A stretch of DNA of 64,000 bases. Source: Alphaproteobacteria bacterium (lineage in GTDB: Bacteria > Pseudomonadota > Alphaproteobacteria > Micavibrionales > Micavibrionaceae). Under the pieces are notes generated by a model that searched no databases, had not been told where the DNA came from, and saw only the letters and a program-made list of their open reading frames with translations. Both the position numbers and the translations under genes were made by a program. Shown here piece after piece: positions 46,077-55,385 of this stretch; the stretch's first letter is position 1; each line of letters opens with the position of its first letter. The stretch covers positions 1 through 64,000 of the forward strand of contig JAJOJU010000046.1 of the NCBI GenBank assembly GCA_021208265.1, read 5' to 3'.

Positions 46077-47666
46077 CTAGAAAGACCCGTCTGCTGCCGT
46101 CAGGGCATCGGGCCGCACCTTATGGCGTTTCACGATTAGCTTGTTAAGGGCATGAATATAGGCGCGGGCTGAGGCCACCAGCGTGTCAGCATCGATTCCT
46201 TGCCCGTTCACGGTGCGGCCTGTTTCTTCCAGACGCACGGTCACTTCAGCCTGCGCATCGGTTCCCCCCGTCACGGCATGCACCTGATAGAGCTTCAGTA
46301 TAGAGTCATCATGCGGATATATGGCACGGATGGCGTTAAAGATAGCATCCACCGGCCCATTACCTTGAACTTTAGCCTGCTTTTCCTCGCCATCCACACG
46401 CAAGGTGATATCCGCCACTTGCGGGCCGTTGGTTCCGGCTTCCACATGCAGGGCCATGAATTTAATGCGGTCGTTATCTTCAGAAGCAATTTCATCTTCG
46501 ACAAGTGCTTTTAAATCATCCTCAAACACTTCTTTCTTCTTGTCTGCCAAAATCTTAAAGCGTTGGAAGGCTTCATTCAGCGCATGGTCACTAAGTTCAT
46601 AGCCCATTTCCTCCAGCTTGGCGCGGAAGGCATGACGGCCTGAATGCTTGCCCAGCACCAGCTTGCTCTCGGTAAGCCCCACAGATTCCGGGGTCATAAT
46701 CTCGTAGGTCTGGGCGTTTTTCAGCATGCCGTCCTGATGGATGCCGCTTTCATGGGCGAAAGCGTTCGCCCCGACAATCGCCTTATTAGGCTGCACGTTA
46801 AAGCCCGTGATTGAACTGAGCGTGCGAGATATTTTTGTAATACGCGTCGTATCGATTTCATTCTTGAAGGGTAGCGAGTCGGGGCGCGTGCGCATCGCCA
46901 TGATCACTTCTTCCAATGCCGCATTCCCGGCCCGCTCGCCGATGCCGTTAATCGTGCATTCAATCTGGCGTGCCCCGGCCTTCACCCCAGCCAGAGAATT
47001 CGCAACCGCCAGTCCCAAATCGTTATGACAGTGAACAGAGAGAATAGCCTTATCGATATTAGGCACGCGGTTCAGCAACATGGCAAAAAGCGCCGCGTAG
47101 TCATCGGGCATGGCATAGCCCACGGTATCAGGGATATTGATCGTAGTCGCCCCGGCGGCAATTGCCGTTTCCACAGCCTGGCACAGGAAATCATGTTCCG
47201 TGCGGGAGCCATCCTCCGCGCTCCATTCCACATCATCCGTGAATTTACGGGCCAGACTTACGCTTTCATGAATGGCTTCAATCACAGAATTCGGACCCAT
47301 TTGCAGCTTGTACTTCATGTGCAAAGGCGAAGTGGATATAAAGGTATGAATACGCTTATGTTTGGCGGGCTTAATCGCTTCCGCCGCCGATTCAATATCC
47401 CCCGCCTTGGCGCGGCACAAACCCGCCACGGTGGCGTTTTTCACGGTTTTGGCAATTTCGTTTACGGCTTCAAAGTCACCGGGGGAAGCAATGGGGAAAC
47501 CGGCCTCGATCACATCAACGCCCATTTCATCCAAAAGCGCCGCCATACGCAGTTTTTCTTCCAGATTCATGGAACAACCGGGCGATTGCTCGCCATCGCG
47601 CAGGGTTGTATCAAAAATAATGATACGGGACGGGTCTTTTTTAGACTCTTCGTAATGTCTGCTCAT
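46077..47666 (-). CDS. leuA: 2-isopropylmalate synthase
   Basis: LeuA condenses acetyl-CoA with 2-oxoisovalerate, the first step of leucine synthesis. The 529-aa length fits. The metal-binding motif FDTTLRDGEQSPG is near residue 19, HCHNDLGLAVANSLAG is the second catalytic region, and the C-terminal LeuA dimer domain (residues ~395-510) is the allosteric Leu-binding part. The other leu genes are absent from the window. Confidence 0.97.
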   Translation of the reverse strand: MSRHYEESKKDPSRIIIFDTTLRDGEQSPGCSMNLEEKLRMAALLDEMGVDVIEAGFPIASPGDFEAVNEIAKTVKNATVAGLCRAKAGDIESAAEAIKPAKHKRIHTFISTSPLHMKYKLQMGPNSVIEAIHESVSLARKFTDDVEWSAEDGSRTEHDFLCQAVETAIAAGATTINIPDTVGYAMPDDYAALFAMLLNRVPNIDKAILSVHCHNDLGLAVANSLAGVKAGARQIECTINGIGERAGNAALEEVIMAMRTRPDSLPFKNEIDTTRITKISRTLSSITGFNVQPNKAIVGANAFAHESGIHQDGMLKNAQTYEIMTPESVGLTESKLVLGKHSGRHAFRAKLEEMGYELSDHALNEAFQRFKILADKKKEVFEDDLKALVEDEIASEDNDRIKFMALHVEAGTNGPQVADITLRVDGEEKQAKVQGNGPVDAIFNAIRAIYPHDDSILKLYQVHAVTGGTDAQAEVTVRLEETGRTVNGQGIDADTLVASARAYIHALNKLIVKRHKVRPDALTAADGSF

Positions 47667-47688
47667 GGGAATTCACCTATTGCACTTT

Positions 47689-47862
47689 TTATTTTAAGGG
47701 CCGTGCTTCATCGACCAGCATCACCGGAATGCCGTCACGAATGGGGAAGGCCAGCCCGGCGGATTTTGAGATCAGTTCCTGAGCTTTCGCATCATAGGAA
47801 AGCGGCTCTTTGGTCAGCGGGCAGACCAGGATTTCCAGCAATTTCGGGTCGATATCAGTCAT
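47689..47862 (-). CDS. Trm112-family protein
   Basis: A 57-aa protein starting [20 protein letters not shown]. It matches the Trm112/YcaR family by its short length, [11 protein letters not shown] and [17 protein letters not shown]. The family usually has zinc-binding Cys; here only one Cys (VCPL) is visible, so zinc may not be bound. The bacterial role is unclear. It lies 22 bp upstream of leuA on the same strand. Confidence 0.85.
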   Translation of the reverse strand: MTDIDPKLLEILVCPLTKEPLSYDAKAQELISKSAGLAFPIRDGIPVMLVDEARPLK

Positions 47863-47925
47863 GCCCTCTATAAAATAGGCTTTGAGGTCCTTGCGCAACT
47901 TTATTATGCGTATGAATTGAAATTT

Positions 47926-48596
47926 TTAATGCTGCGTTGTGCCAAGATTGCCTTGCGCTGCCGCGCCGGTTTCAAACTCAAGAAGCTGGAATAAAATCTC
48001 GGCCCGCGCCCGCTTGGTAGGGGCCTCCAGCAGCGCCTGTTTTTCACGCGGCGCGAACGGACAAATCATGGAAAGGCAGGTTAAAAGCTTTTCCTTGGGC
48101 GCTCGTCAATCCGCTCCCATTCGCAAGACAGGCCGTTGATTTGGAAATACTCTTTTAGCAAGCTTTTCAGCTTGTCCTTGCACAAACAGCCTTCACAAGA
48201 TTCTTCTTCGAAATCATTTTTATAGGGCGTCCAATCCGTTTTAACACGCCGGTGCAGCGTGGTAACTGATAGCTCCTCCGCCACGCGGAAACGACATATG
48301 CCGGTCAGGGAAATCTCGTAACGCCCGTCCTCAGTCTCCCGGAATTCAGTAATGCGACCCGCACAGCCCACAGCTTGTAAATCCGGCTTTTGCTGATGAC
48401 GTCCGTTTTCAAAATCGCGCAGCTGGATCATGCCGATCAAACGGTCGGTAGCCAAAGCACTGCTGACCATCTCCAGATAACGCGGCTCAAAGATGTTCAG
48501 TGGCAGCGTACCACCCGGAAGCAGAAGAACCCCTGTCAGCGGAAAGACAGGAAGGGTTGGGGGAAGATCCTCGAATTTCTGCGTGAAGGGGTTCAT
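47926..48596 (-). CDS. LON substrate-binding-domain protein, frameshifted
   Basis: A LonN-type protein of about 222 aa. LPVFPLTGVLLLPGGTLPLN and IFEPRYLEMV are the LON N-terminal motifs, without ATPase or protease domains. The frame ends early at RPRKSF, but a one-base repair near 48100 continues APKEKLLTCLSMICPFAPRE and KQALLEAPTKRARAEILFQL to the stop at 47926, which matches the family's C-terminus. The start is taken at MNPFTQKF. It may act as an adaptor; function is not established. Confidence 0.85.
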
Positions 48597-48676
48597 GCCA
48601 ATAAGATAGAACATTTATGAGAATTGGGAAGCACTGAACAGCACTTTTTACTGCTCTTAGCCAGTGTGAAACCAAT

Positions 48677-49099
48677 TTAAGAGAGCTCTGCCGAGAACAG
48701 CTTCCCTATCCAACGCGTAACAGTATCACGCGGTGCTGGCAGATTTTGCTCGACCCCGGCCTCACGGAAAACCGCCTGCAACTCATCGACTGTATCGCGC
48801 AAACGCAATCTGTCCTTTACTTTACCGGAAGCGTCCTTGGTATACAGAATAGTATTCGCAAAGCTCAAACCGCCCCGCGCATCATATACAGACTTTATAT
48901 AAACCCGGCCATCATCCTGATTACTTCCACCTCCTGCCAGCGCAGCCCATGGAGAAACAGAAGCCGCAATCAGATTGGCAAACAAATGCAGGACAAAATT
49001 CTTTTGGCGTTCCGTAAAGATTTTGACCTCTTCGCCCCCTGTTTCAGTAGCGAAGATGGCAACAAGCCCACCTTTTTCATCTCTTAATATCTTGGCCAT
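48677..49099 (-). CDS. Hypothetical protein
   Basis: A 140-aa soluble protein, start MAKILRDEKGG. It has a central Ala/Gly-rich stretch (AASVSPWAALAGGG) and a helical C-terminus (TVDELQAVFREAGVEQN). No signal peptide or known motif. It stands alone on the minus strand between the LON-like gene and cnoX. Confidence 0.6.
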   Translation of the reverse strand: MAKILRDEKGGLVAIFATETGGEEVKIFTERQKNFVLHLFANLIAASVSPWAALAGGGSNQDDGRVYIKSVYDARGGLSFANTILYTKDASGKVKDRLRLRDTVDELQAVFREAGVEQNLPAPRDTVTRWIGKLFSAELS

Positions 49100-49166
49100 A
49101 GCAGAAATTCCCAATTTTTTATGACTTTAAATAAATTATGTAAATAAGTCAAATAAATTGGGAAGG

Positions 49167-50102
49167 TTACGAGAATAGAAGGGAAGATAGCTTACGGCGG
49201 CTTTCGATCACGAGCGGATCAACAGGCCCCAGCGCTTCAAAATATTTCAAAAGCTGCTTACGGGCCGCCTCTTCATTCCACATCCGGTTTTTCTCAATAC
49301 TAATAAGGAGCTGCTCAATAGCCGCTTCCTTCTTGCCTTCAGCAAACAATGCCCCGGCGAAGTCGAGCCGCGCCTGATGATCATCAGGGTTTTTAGCCAG
49401 TACCGCTTCAAACTGGGCTGCCGCACCGGAAGGTTTATTCTGTGCCAGTTCCAATGCCGTTTTGGCTTCGGCGAATAAGGGGCTTTTGGCAATTTCGGGC
49501 GGAGCGTTTTCCACCATGCCAGCCGCCTGCTCCAGCTCATTCGCGGCAATAAACACGCGCACGAGGCCTACATAGGCCTGTACGTTGCGCTCATCCTGCC
49601 CCAGCACCTGGACATATATATTTTGTGCGGTCATCAGATCACCCTGCGCCAAGGCTTCCGCCGCGCCTTTCAAGGCTTCGGGGATATCAAGCGCATCGGG
49701 TTTCATCTGCTTGGCAGCCTGTACCACCTTATGCAGGAAGGTCTTGATGGCACTTTCCGGCTGTGCGCCCTGAAACGCATCCACCGGGCGCCCCCCTAAA
49801 AAGGCATAGACAGTGGGCACGGATTGAATACGCAAGGCCTGCGCCAGTTCAGGGTTTTCATCAATATTCACCTTGGCCAGCAACACATCACCGCCCAGAT
49901 CATTCACCGCCTTTTCCAGTGTAGGCATCATCTGCTTGCAGGGACCACACCACGGCGCCCAGAAATCAACAATCACCGGCTTTTCCATTGAAGCCCGCAT
50001 GACCTTGTCTTCAAAATCGGGGGCGCTGACATCAAATATCACAGCGGCATTGGTATTGGCGGGGGCGTCCGGCCCACCTGACTTTTTACTACCGAAAAAC
50101 AT
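49167..50102 (-). CDS. cnoX: Thioredoxin-TPR chaperone CnoX (YbbN)
   Basis: A 311-aa protein with an N-terminal thioredoxin domain (FWAPWCGPCKQM, residues ~46-57) and a C-terminal TPR region (ALAQGDLMTAQNIYVQVLGQ, then LELAQNKPSGAAAQFEAVLA). The active-site Cys pair is complete, unlike the E. coli CnoX. It is a redox chaperone for proteins damaged by oxidants or chlorine. Confidence 0.93.
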   Translation of the reverse strand: MFFGSKKSGGPDAPANTNAAVIFDVSAPDFEDKVMRASMEKPVIVDFWAPWCGPCKQMMPTLEKAVNDLGGDVLLAKVNIDENPELAQALRIQSVPTVYAFLGGRPVDAFQGAQPESAIKTFLHKVVQAAKQMKPDALDIPEALKGAAEALAQGDLMTAQNIYVQVLGQDERNVQAYVGLVRVFIAANELEQAAGMVENAPPEIAKSPLFAEAKTALELAQNKPSGAAAQFEAVLAKNPDDHQARLDFAGALFAEGKKEAAIEQLLISIEKNRMWNEEAARKQLLKYFEALGPVDPLVIESRRKLSSLLFS

Positions 50103-50150
50103 GGCTGATATATTCCTCTTTAATATGAAGGAAATATGGGGTTATTCAAT

Positions 50151-50679
50151 CTAAAAGGCAAGAATTCTATGGTCATGCCCGGTATGGGCAATGAATTTTA
50201 AAAGATCAGCCGGCGTGAGCCCGATCGTCATAGCATTATCAAGCGGGTGGTAATTCACAATATCCGCCGCCATCATATCCTTATCCAGAATTAGCCTAAC
50301 GGCATGGGCCTTATCATTCACAATCGTGAACGGACAGACCGAGCCGGGGCGAATGCCCAGCATATCCCACAAAACGCTCAGCCGAGCCGAAAGATAGCCG
50401 CGCGCAGCCCAAATCAGCCTCCAGCTTTTTTAAATCCACTTCCGTTTCATTGGCTAGAACCACTAGAAAACTGTTCTTTTTCTTATCGCGCAGGAACAAA
50501 TTCCGACAATGCACGCCGGGGATGGCGGCCTTTAAATGCTCCCCTTCCGCCACCGTAAAAATGGGTGGGTGATGGTGTAAACTGTAAACAATATCAAGGC
50601 TTTGCAGCAGCGCGAATAAATCCGCCGGGCTGGTGGGAAGGGGCGGCAAATCAACATCGTTACTTTCGGATGCTTGCAT
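50151..50679 (-). CDS. YbaK/ProX-type aminoacyl-tRNA deacylase, frameshifted
   Basis: A YbaK-fold editing protein that hydrolyses mischarged tRNA (ProX/PrdX type). HHHPPIFTVAEGEHLKAAIP and CRNLFLRDKKKNSFLVVLA are the family's core. The first frame ends after SAERF; an extra T in a four-T run near 50362 hides the continuation LWDMLGIRPGSVCPFTIVND. The restored protein is about 175 aa. The start is taken at MQASESNDVDLP. Whether it clears Ala-tRNA-Pro cannot be told from sequence. Confidence 0.87.
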
Positions 50680-50800
50680 AAGGGTTATATCGCCCTCAAA
50701 CCCTATCAAAATCAAGGTTTTTATAATTGCGATAATAAACTTTCTTTTAACGATTTTTCCCTAAAATGAAATCAACGAACAAAAAAACGAGGGCATTCTC

Positions 50801-50956
50801 ATGGACCACCAAGGCGATCACACGCCGGTTAATACAGCTGAGCAGCACAAGGCAGAGCTTGAAAAGCTGGGCCGCAAGCTGCTTGATCCTGTTGTCTATG
50901 TTGCCTGGTATAAAGCCGGGGCAGATTTTACGCCGCTGGTAAGAACGGGAGGCTGA
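50801..50956 (+). CDS. Small hypothetical protein (51 aa)
   Basis: A 51-aa ORF starting MDHQGDHTPVNTAEQHKAEL, with CGAGGG about ten bases upstream. It is the first of three closely packed small genes. No motif recognised. The tight spacing (3 bp to the next gene) supports its being real. Confidence 0.5.
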   Translation: MDHQGDHTPVNTAEQHKAELEKLGRKLLDPVVYVAWYKAGADFTPLVRTGG

Positions 50957-50958
50957 AA

Positions 50959-51159
50959 ATGACTTTAGCACTTGATAAGCTGGTCGCCACAACCGAAGAG
51001 CTGTACAAAGGGCCACCGCCGGATAATGAAATCCAACCTCTAAATCTTGCAAGCACGGCATGGAAAGAGGTTGTGGGGGAACTTTACCAGCCCCCTGCAC
51101 CGCGACAAGAAAACATTGCAAGCCTTGCCCTTAACGGCGATGCACCAACGAATGGTTGA
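50959..51159 (+). CDS. Small hypothetical protein (66 aa)
   Basis: A 66-aa ORF starting MTLALDKLVATTEELYKGPP, Pro-rich, starting 3 bp after the previous gene; GGGAGG precedes the ATG. It ends 2 bp before the third gene. Family unknown. Confidence 0.5.
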   Translation: MTLALDKLVATTEELYKGPPPDNEIQPLNLASTAWKEVVGELYQPPAPRQENIASLALNGDAPTNG

Positions 51160-51161
51160 CC

Positions 51162-51443
51162 ATGATGAATATCGATCTCGCCGTTCTCCGTGAAGATGCC
51201 ATTATGCTGGTCAGCGATGAGCCGTTCCCCAGTGTTGTGCGCCGCGTGGAGTATTACCGCGATCAAAAACTGCTGATGCTGGTCTATAATAACCCGGCCT
51301 GCCCTGAGGAGCTCATGCAGTATGAGATCCCCGATCACATGACCAAAAAGATCGAAACATGCCCGAACATGATCATCTTTTCCGTCTACCCTGATCATAA
51401 GCCGATCGGCTATAAAGCGCCGCTTGTGCAAATTATTGATTAA
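51162..51443 (+). CDS. Small hypothetical protein (93 aa)
   Basis: A 93-aa ORF, start MMNIDLAVLREDAIMLVSDE, with the third of three compact small genes. It contains KLLMLVYNNPACPEELMQYE and ends KPIGYKAPLVQIID. It is a soluble mixed alpha/beta-type sequence. Function unknown. The tRNA-Gly(GCC) follows 58 bp downstream. Confidence 0.6.
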   Translation: MMNIDLAVLREDAIMLVSDEPFPSVVRRVEYYRDQKLLMLVYNNPACPEELMQYEIPDHMTKKIETCPNMIIFSVYPDHKPIGYKAPLVQIID

Positions 51444-51501
51444 AAACCTCTTGCATCCCCCAAAAAAATAGTTATTGTGCAACCACTCTGGATACAAAAA
51501 T

Positions 51502-51576
51502 GCGAGTGTAGCTCAGGGGTAGAGCACAACCTTGCCAAGGTTGGGGCCGAGGGTTCGAATCCCTTCACTCGCTCCA
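51502..51576 (+). tRNA. tRNA-Gly (anticodon GCC)
   Basis: Acceptor GCGAGTG pairs CACTCGC, the anticodon stem CAACC/GGTTG encloses TTGCCAA with anticodon GCC, the T loop is GGTTCGAATCC, and CCA is encoded. Its 3' end adjoins the integrase of island 2. Confidence 0.96.
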
Positions 51577-51674
51577 TTCCTCTCCGGTTTCCTCCGAGGA
51601 ACCAAGGTTAGAGGGGTTTTCCTGACATATAACGCGCAACCTGTTTAACCGATTGGTACAGCAGGTGATACAGC

Positions 51675-53009
51675 ATGAAAGCCATAGAGCGTTGTTTATA
51701 CAGCCGTAATGGGCATTACTATTTCAGAGCTTCCCTTCCCCGTTCTCTCCACCCGATTGTCGGTATAAAAGAAATCCGTCTGGGTTTGGCAACACAGGAT
51801 TTAAGCCTTGCCAGAGTGCAAACAGCGCAGTTGCAATACGAGTTTTCAAGAAAGCTTCGCCAGTTCCAAACTTCCCTCATCGAAAGCCCTGACCCATTCA
51901 CGGACACACTGGTCGATCAGTTTCTGAATGAGGTGGATGAATTTAAAAGCGCTATTGGCTATCATCTTCCCGAAAAGCTCAAGAAACTTTACTTTAACCG
52001 CAAGCGCGTTCATAAGCCGAAGTTCTCCGAAGTGGTGGAAAAATATCTGGCTGACCATCCCACGGAATCGCACGGCACGTTGTTTCATATAGAGAACACT
52101 TACAGCCTGTTTCAGGAATTAATGGGCGATCCGGTTTTCAAGGATATAACCAAGACCGAAGCCAGAGAGTTCAAAACCCGGCTGATGAAAATCCCTTCTA
52201 ACGCCAAGAAAACTCATAGCATCGAAAGCTTTGAAGGCGTTGATCTGGATAGCCTTACAGGGAAGCCGCAGCACCCCAAAACAATCAATAACCGTCTGGC
52301 CTATCTCATAGCCCTTTTTAACTGGGCAATACGGACGGATTACTATCACGGGGCCAACCCCTTCTCCAATCTCAAGATGCAAACCAAAAAAGCCAGCGGA
52401 GCAAGGCGGCATCCTTTCAAGACCGATGAATTAAAAACGCTGTTTCAATCGCCGTTGTGCAAAAATTCAAAACATCCGTCTTTGCTCTGGGTTCCTTTAA
52501 TCGGCCTTTATTCGGGCATGAGGCTGAATGAAATTTGCCAGCTCTATGTGCAGGATATTCGGGAAGAGGACGGGATCATAGTCTTTGACGTAAATGACGA
52601 TGGTGACGATAAAGCCTTAAAGACTTCTTCCAGCCGCCGTATTATCCCCGTGCATCAGGAGTTACTTAAGCAAGGCCTCATGGAATACGCCGCACAGATC
52701 GCCAAGGAAGGCCATACAAGGCTCTTTCCTGATATTCCGATGGGTACGAGCACCAAAAACTATTCCAGCGTCTTTACACGCCGTTTTATGCGTATCCTTG
52801 TGGCTCTTAATATCAAGCGGCAAGGCTTATGCTTTCATTCCTTGCGCCATACCTTCATAGATGGCCTTAGAAATGCCGGGGTTGAGCGTCATATCGTCAT
52901 GACCCTGACAGGCCACCAAGCCTCAAAAACAGTTCATGATGGCTATGGTTACGGTTATAATCTTGCGATATTGCGGGATGGTATTAACAAGTTGAGATTT
53001 CAACCATAA
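51675..53009 (+). CDS. Tyrosine-type integrase
   Basis: A 444-aa integrase. An N-terminal segment (YYFRASLPRSLHPIVGIKEI, RLGLATQDLSLARVQTAQLQ) matches the DUF6538-type start of phage-like integrases, followed by a core-binding domain. The catalytic domain shows Arg in IGLYSGMRLNEICQL, HSLRHTFIDGLR (HxxR) and LTGHQASKTVHDGYGYGY with His and Tyr. It is located next to tRNA-Gly(GCC), the likely integration site. Confidence 0.93.
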   Translation: MKAIERCLYSRNGHYYFRASLPRSLHPIVGIKEIRLGLATQDLSLARVQTAQLQYEFSRKLRQFQTSLIESPDPFTDTLVDQFLNEVDEFKSAIGYHLPEKLKKLYFNRKRVHKPKFSEVVEKYLADHPTESHGTLFHIENTYSLFQELMGDPVFKDITKTEAREFKTRLMKIPSNAKKTHSIESFEGVDLDSLTGKPQHPKTINNRLAYLIALFNWAIRTDYYHGANPFSNLKMQTKKASGARRHPFKTDELKTLFQSPLCKNSKHPSLLWVPLIGLYSGMRLNEICQLYVQDIREEDGIIVFDVNDDGDDKALKTSSSRRIIPVHQELLKQGLMEYAAQIAKEGHTRLFPDIPMGTSTKNYSSVFTRRFMRILVALNIKRQGLCFHSLRHTFIDGLRNAGVERHIVMTLTGHQASKTVHDGYGYGYNLAILRDGINKLRFQP

Positions 53010-53036
53010 GATAGCCTGTAATGAGGAATCGCCAAA

Positions 53037-53708
53037 ATGCAGAACATGAAAAATATCCTGCTTATCGCAGCTATAATATCTCTAGCGGCACTTGGCTGTT
53101 ACTTTTTACTGACACAGCCAGTTAATATCGCAAAAGAAAAGGCAGAATACGAAGCTAGGCTCATCCTTCCGCATACGGAATGTAACGATGTCCCGCTCAA
53201 TGGCGAGGATTACCTGTCTGAAACAGGGGATGGTAATGTAGTAAAGGACAGACGCGGGCAACCTATTAATGTGGCAGGTTTAATATGCGGAGGAGCTTCT
53301 CGTGATTGTAAAATAGCTGATAGATGTGGTGATTTAGTAGGTTTCGTATGTGGTAGGGGCAGACCATATTTTATAGCACGGCTTTCAACGAAAGAAATTG
53401 TGAGCAAATGCCCCAACCAAAAGACAGGTTGTCTTGATCTTGTGCCTTCAGAATGGACATGCCCTTCTCCCCAAAACATGCCGCTATCCAAAGCTGACCA
53501 AGAAAAATATCCAAAGTACAAAGGTGCTATTAGTTGTGGTGATCTATTAGGCGTAGGCAGTGGTATGTCGGATGGCCCTTATTATTTCATAAACAAGCGA
53601 AATGGAAAGACGATTGGGGAGTGTGGGTTTTGGAAAAGTGTTGCTGAACAGAAACCCTGCTCTCCACCGCCAGAATGGTATTGCGGTTTTCCTACCAACT
53701 ATCATTAA
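53037..53708 (+). CDS. Cys-rich exported protein of island 2
   Basis: A 223-aa protein with an N-terminal hydrophobic segment (IAAIISLAALGCYFLL, signal or anchor) and about 14 Cys in the exported part, many in repeated CGDL / CG contexts (ISCGDLLGVG, DRCGDLVGFVCG). This suggests several disulphides and an internal duplication of a ~75-residue unit. It may be a lipoprotein (LGC). Family not recognised. Confidence 0.6.
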   Translation: MQNMKNILLIAAIISLAALGCYFLLTQPVNIAKEKAEYEARLILPHTECNDVPLNGEDYLSETGDGNVVKDRRGQPINVAGLICGGASRDCKIADRCGDLVGFVCGRGRPYFIARLSTKEIVSKCPNQKTGCLDLVPSEWTCPSPQNMPLSKADQEKYPKYKGAISCGDLLGVGSGMSDGPYYFINKRNGKTIGECGFWKSVAEQKPCSPPPEWYCGFPTNYH

Positions 53709-53717
53709 GGCTTGGCC

Positions 53718-54095
53718 ATGTATTTCGTCTATTTCCTCCGAAGCGAGAGCAACCCAGAACAAACCTACACCGGGCAAACGGAAAATCTTGCAAGGCGTAT
53801 GATCGAGCACAACGAAGGAACAGGAATAGGCCATACCAGACGTTACAGACCGTGGAGGCTTGAAGCTTTTATACTGGCAGATACACGCCAAACCGCAGAA
53901 CGGGCAGAAGAATATTTTAAAACCCCCTCAGGCCAGCAAAAGTTTGAGCGTTTTGCGGAAGCCAATCCAGACCATCCTAATCCGATAACGGGGTTCTTTG
54001 CTTCCCAGACCGAAGGGCGGCTATTTGGACGCAGAGAAAGTGGCTTTGTGATTGAAAAGACAGGGATTGTATCGGTTACGATGGCACAGCCATAA
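53718..54095 (+). CDS. GIY-YIG nuclease-superfamily protein
   Basis: A 125-aa protein with a GIY-YIG-like start (YFVYFLRSESNPEQTYTGQT, where YVYxL and YxG are the superfamily marks) and LARRMIEHNEG, with the conserved Arg. The GIY is replaced by VYF and the YIG by YTG, as in UPF0213/YhbQ-like proteins. Nuclease activity is possible but unproven. It starts 9 bp after the Cys-rich gene stop. A TTG at 53712 is an alternative start. Confidence 0.8.
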   Translation: MYFVYFLRSESNPEQTYTGQTENLARRMIEHNEGTGIGHTRRYRPWRLEAFILADTRQTAERAEEYFKTPSGQQKFERFAEANPDHPNPITGFFASQTEGRLFGRRESGFVIEKTGIVSVTMAQP

Positions 54096-54417
54096 CCTGA
54101 TCGAATTGCTGTTGATTTTTTTATCAACCTTGAGTTAGGGTGATTATACAGACTATATGCAAGTGAAATAAGCTGACGCAACTAGAGCCTTGCCCTTAGT
54201 CTTTAAACTTTGAACGGTTGCGCTGGTGACGTGTCGCTGGGGTAGTATCTTAAAGAAGTGCTGCGTAATTTCCATAATATGAATTGTGGTGGCGGTGGCC
54301 TTTAACGGGAATCTTCAGGGATGATCGCTTTATATGCCCATAATGTCGGCTATCGTTAAAAAGACGGGATAGCCATAATGTAAGGGATGACAGTCAAAAA
54401 TAACCGCACTTTCAAAT
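54096..54417. other. Gene-poor stretch with two hairpins
   Basis: No credible ORF. There is an inverted repeat GTTGAT/ATCAAC (54111-54128) and another, GGCTATC/GATAGCC (54348-54374), flanked by direct repeats of CCATAATG (54338-54345, 54373-54380). It separates the GIY-YIG gene from the XRE gene on the opposite strand. Confidence 0.5.
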
Positions 54418-54621
54418 TTACTTTAAAAGCTCCTCTGGCTTTACTTTGAGTGCCTCCGCTATTTTCAAAAATAAGAACATCGAAAAATTTTTACGCCCGT
54501 TCTCAATATAGGACAAAAAGCTGCGATCCATTTCAACCATTCCGGCTAAATCCTCTTGGCTGAGTTTTTGTTTTGTACGCTCTTGCGCGATTTTCAGACC
54601 GATGGTTTTCAATGTTGCCAT
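54418..54621 (-). CDS. XRE-family HTH regulator
   Basis: A 67-aa single-domain HTH: GLKIAQERTKQKLSQEDLAG, MVEMDRSFLSYIENGRKN, LFLKIAEALKVKPEELL. It is the Cro/CI fold with nothing else, probably the island's repressor. Confidence 0.88.
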   Translation of the reverse strand: MATLKTIGLKIAQERTKQKLSQEDLAGMVEMDRSFLSYIENGRKNFSMFLFLKIAEALKVKPEELLK

Positions 54622-54686
54622 CTAGTCATAATGTGGTTTATAAACGACAGTAACCGTAGAATATATTCGACAGGATTAAGGGCTAT

Positions 54687-54872
54687 ATGTTTAGGCGTAA
54701 AAGTAAAATGGAGGAATGGAAAGCCATACAAAAAGCTCTTGAACAAGAGACGGTAATTGAAAACCTTTCTGCTGCTCGTCCTAAATCTGCTAAGAAAATC
54801 GGAAGAATTGGCTACTTGGTATATGCCACTATAACAAGTTTCATTTTTTTAATTGTGGTTAGCTCTTCTTGA
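54687..54872 (+). CDS. Small membrane protein (61 aa)
   Basis: A 61-aa ORF starting MFRRKSKMEEWKAIQKALEQ, with one C-terminal transmembrane helix (YLVYATITSFIFLIVVSSS). It is followed by a second membrane gene in another frame 21 bp later, so a frameshift join is possible. Function unknown. Confidence 0.45.
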   Translation: MFRRKSKMEEWKAIQKALEQETVIENLSAARPKSAKKIGRIGYLVYATITSFIFLIVVSSS

Positions 54873-54893
54873 AGCATCTGATTTTTTCATGAT

Positions 54894-55385
54894 TTGCCTC
54901 TATCTGTACCGATATTTTTCTATGCCTTGGCTATGGCGGTAATTATTGAAAAAAGAATGAATGATATTCAAGCTGGGACCGGATTAGGGTGGGCTTTTTT
55001 ATGGTTCATAGCAACTATGGCTTTAGGTGCTTGGTATAGTGAAGCATCGATTGAATATGCTGAAGCAACCCTGCTAAAAACCCAATCAGATAAAAATTAT
55101 CTTCTGCTTATGCAAGAGCAGAAAAGTTTTGAAACCTTTGTTCTTTCCTCTGTTGCTAACTTACTTTTTGGAACTGTTACACATTTATATTTTCTTCTTC
55201 GAGCGGGAGAGGCGAGTAGAGACAAGCGTAAAGAACTATCTGACATTCAAAATCTGAAACAAGGGCTGGAAGAGGAAAGAGACAGACTTCAACAAGAAAA
55301 CGAAATTGAAAGCCTTAAAAGAGAAATTGAACAACTGAGGAGTAAGATGACTCAAAAAGGAGCAGACAAGAAGGACTATGCCTAA
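54894..55385 (+). CDS. Membrane protein with C-terminal coiled coil
   Basis: A 163-aa ORF starting at TTG, so possibly 5'-incomplete. It has two or three transmembrane segments (LSVPIFFYALAMAVIIE, WAFLWFIATMALGAWY, FVLSSVANLLFGTVTHLYFL) and a highly charged coiled coil (LKQGLEEERDRLQQENEIES). It may be one gene with the preceding 61-aa ORF. No family recognised. The stop overlaps the convergent HTH gene by 4 bp. Confidence 0.55.
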   Translation: MPLSVPIFFYALAMAVIIEKRMNDIQAGTGLGWAFLWFIATMALGAWYSEASIEYAEATLLKTQSDKNYLLLMQEQKSFETFVLSSVANLLFGTVTHLYFLLRAGEASRDKRKELSDIQNLKQGLEEERDRLQQENEIESLKREIEQLRSKMTQKGADKKDYA

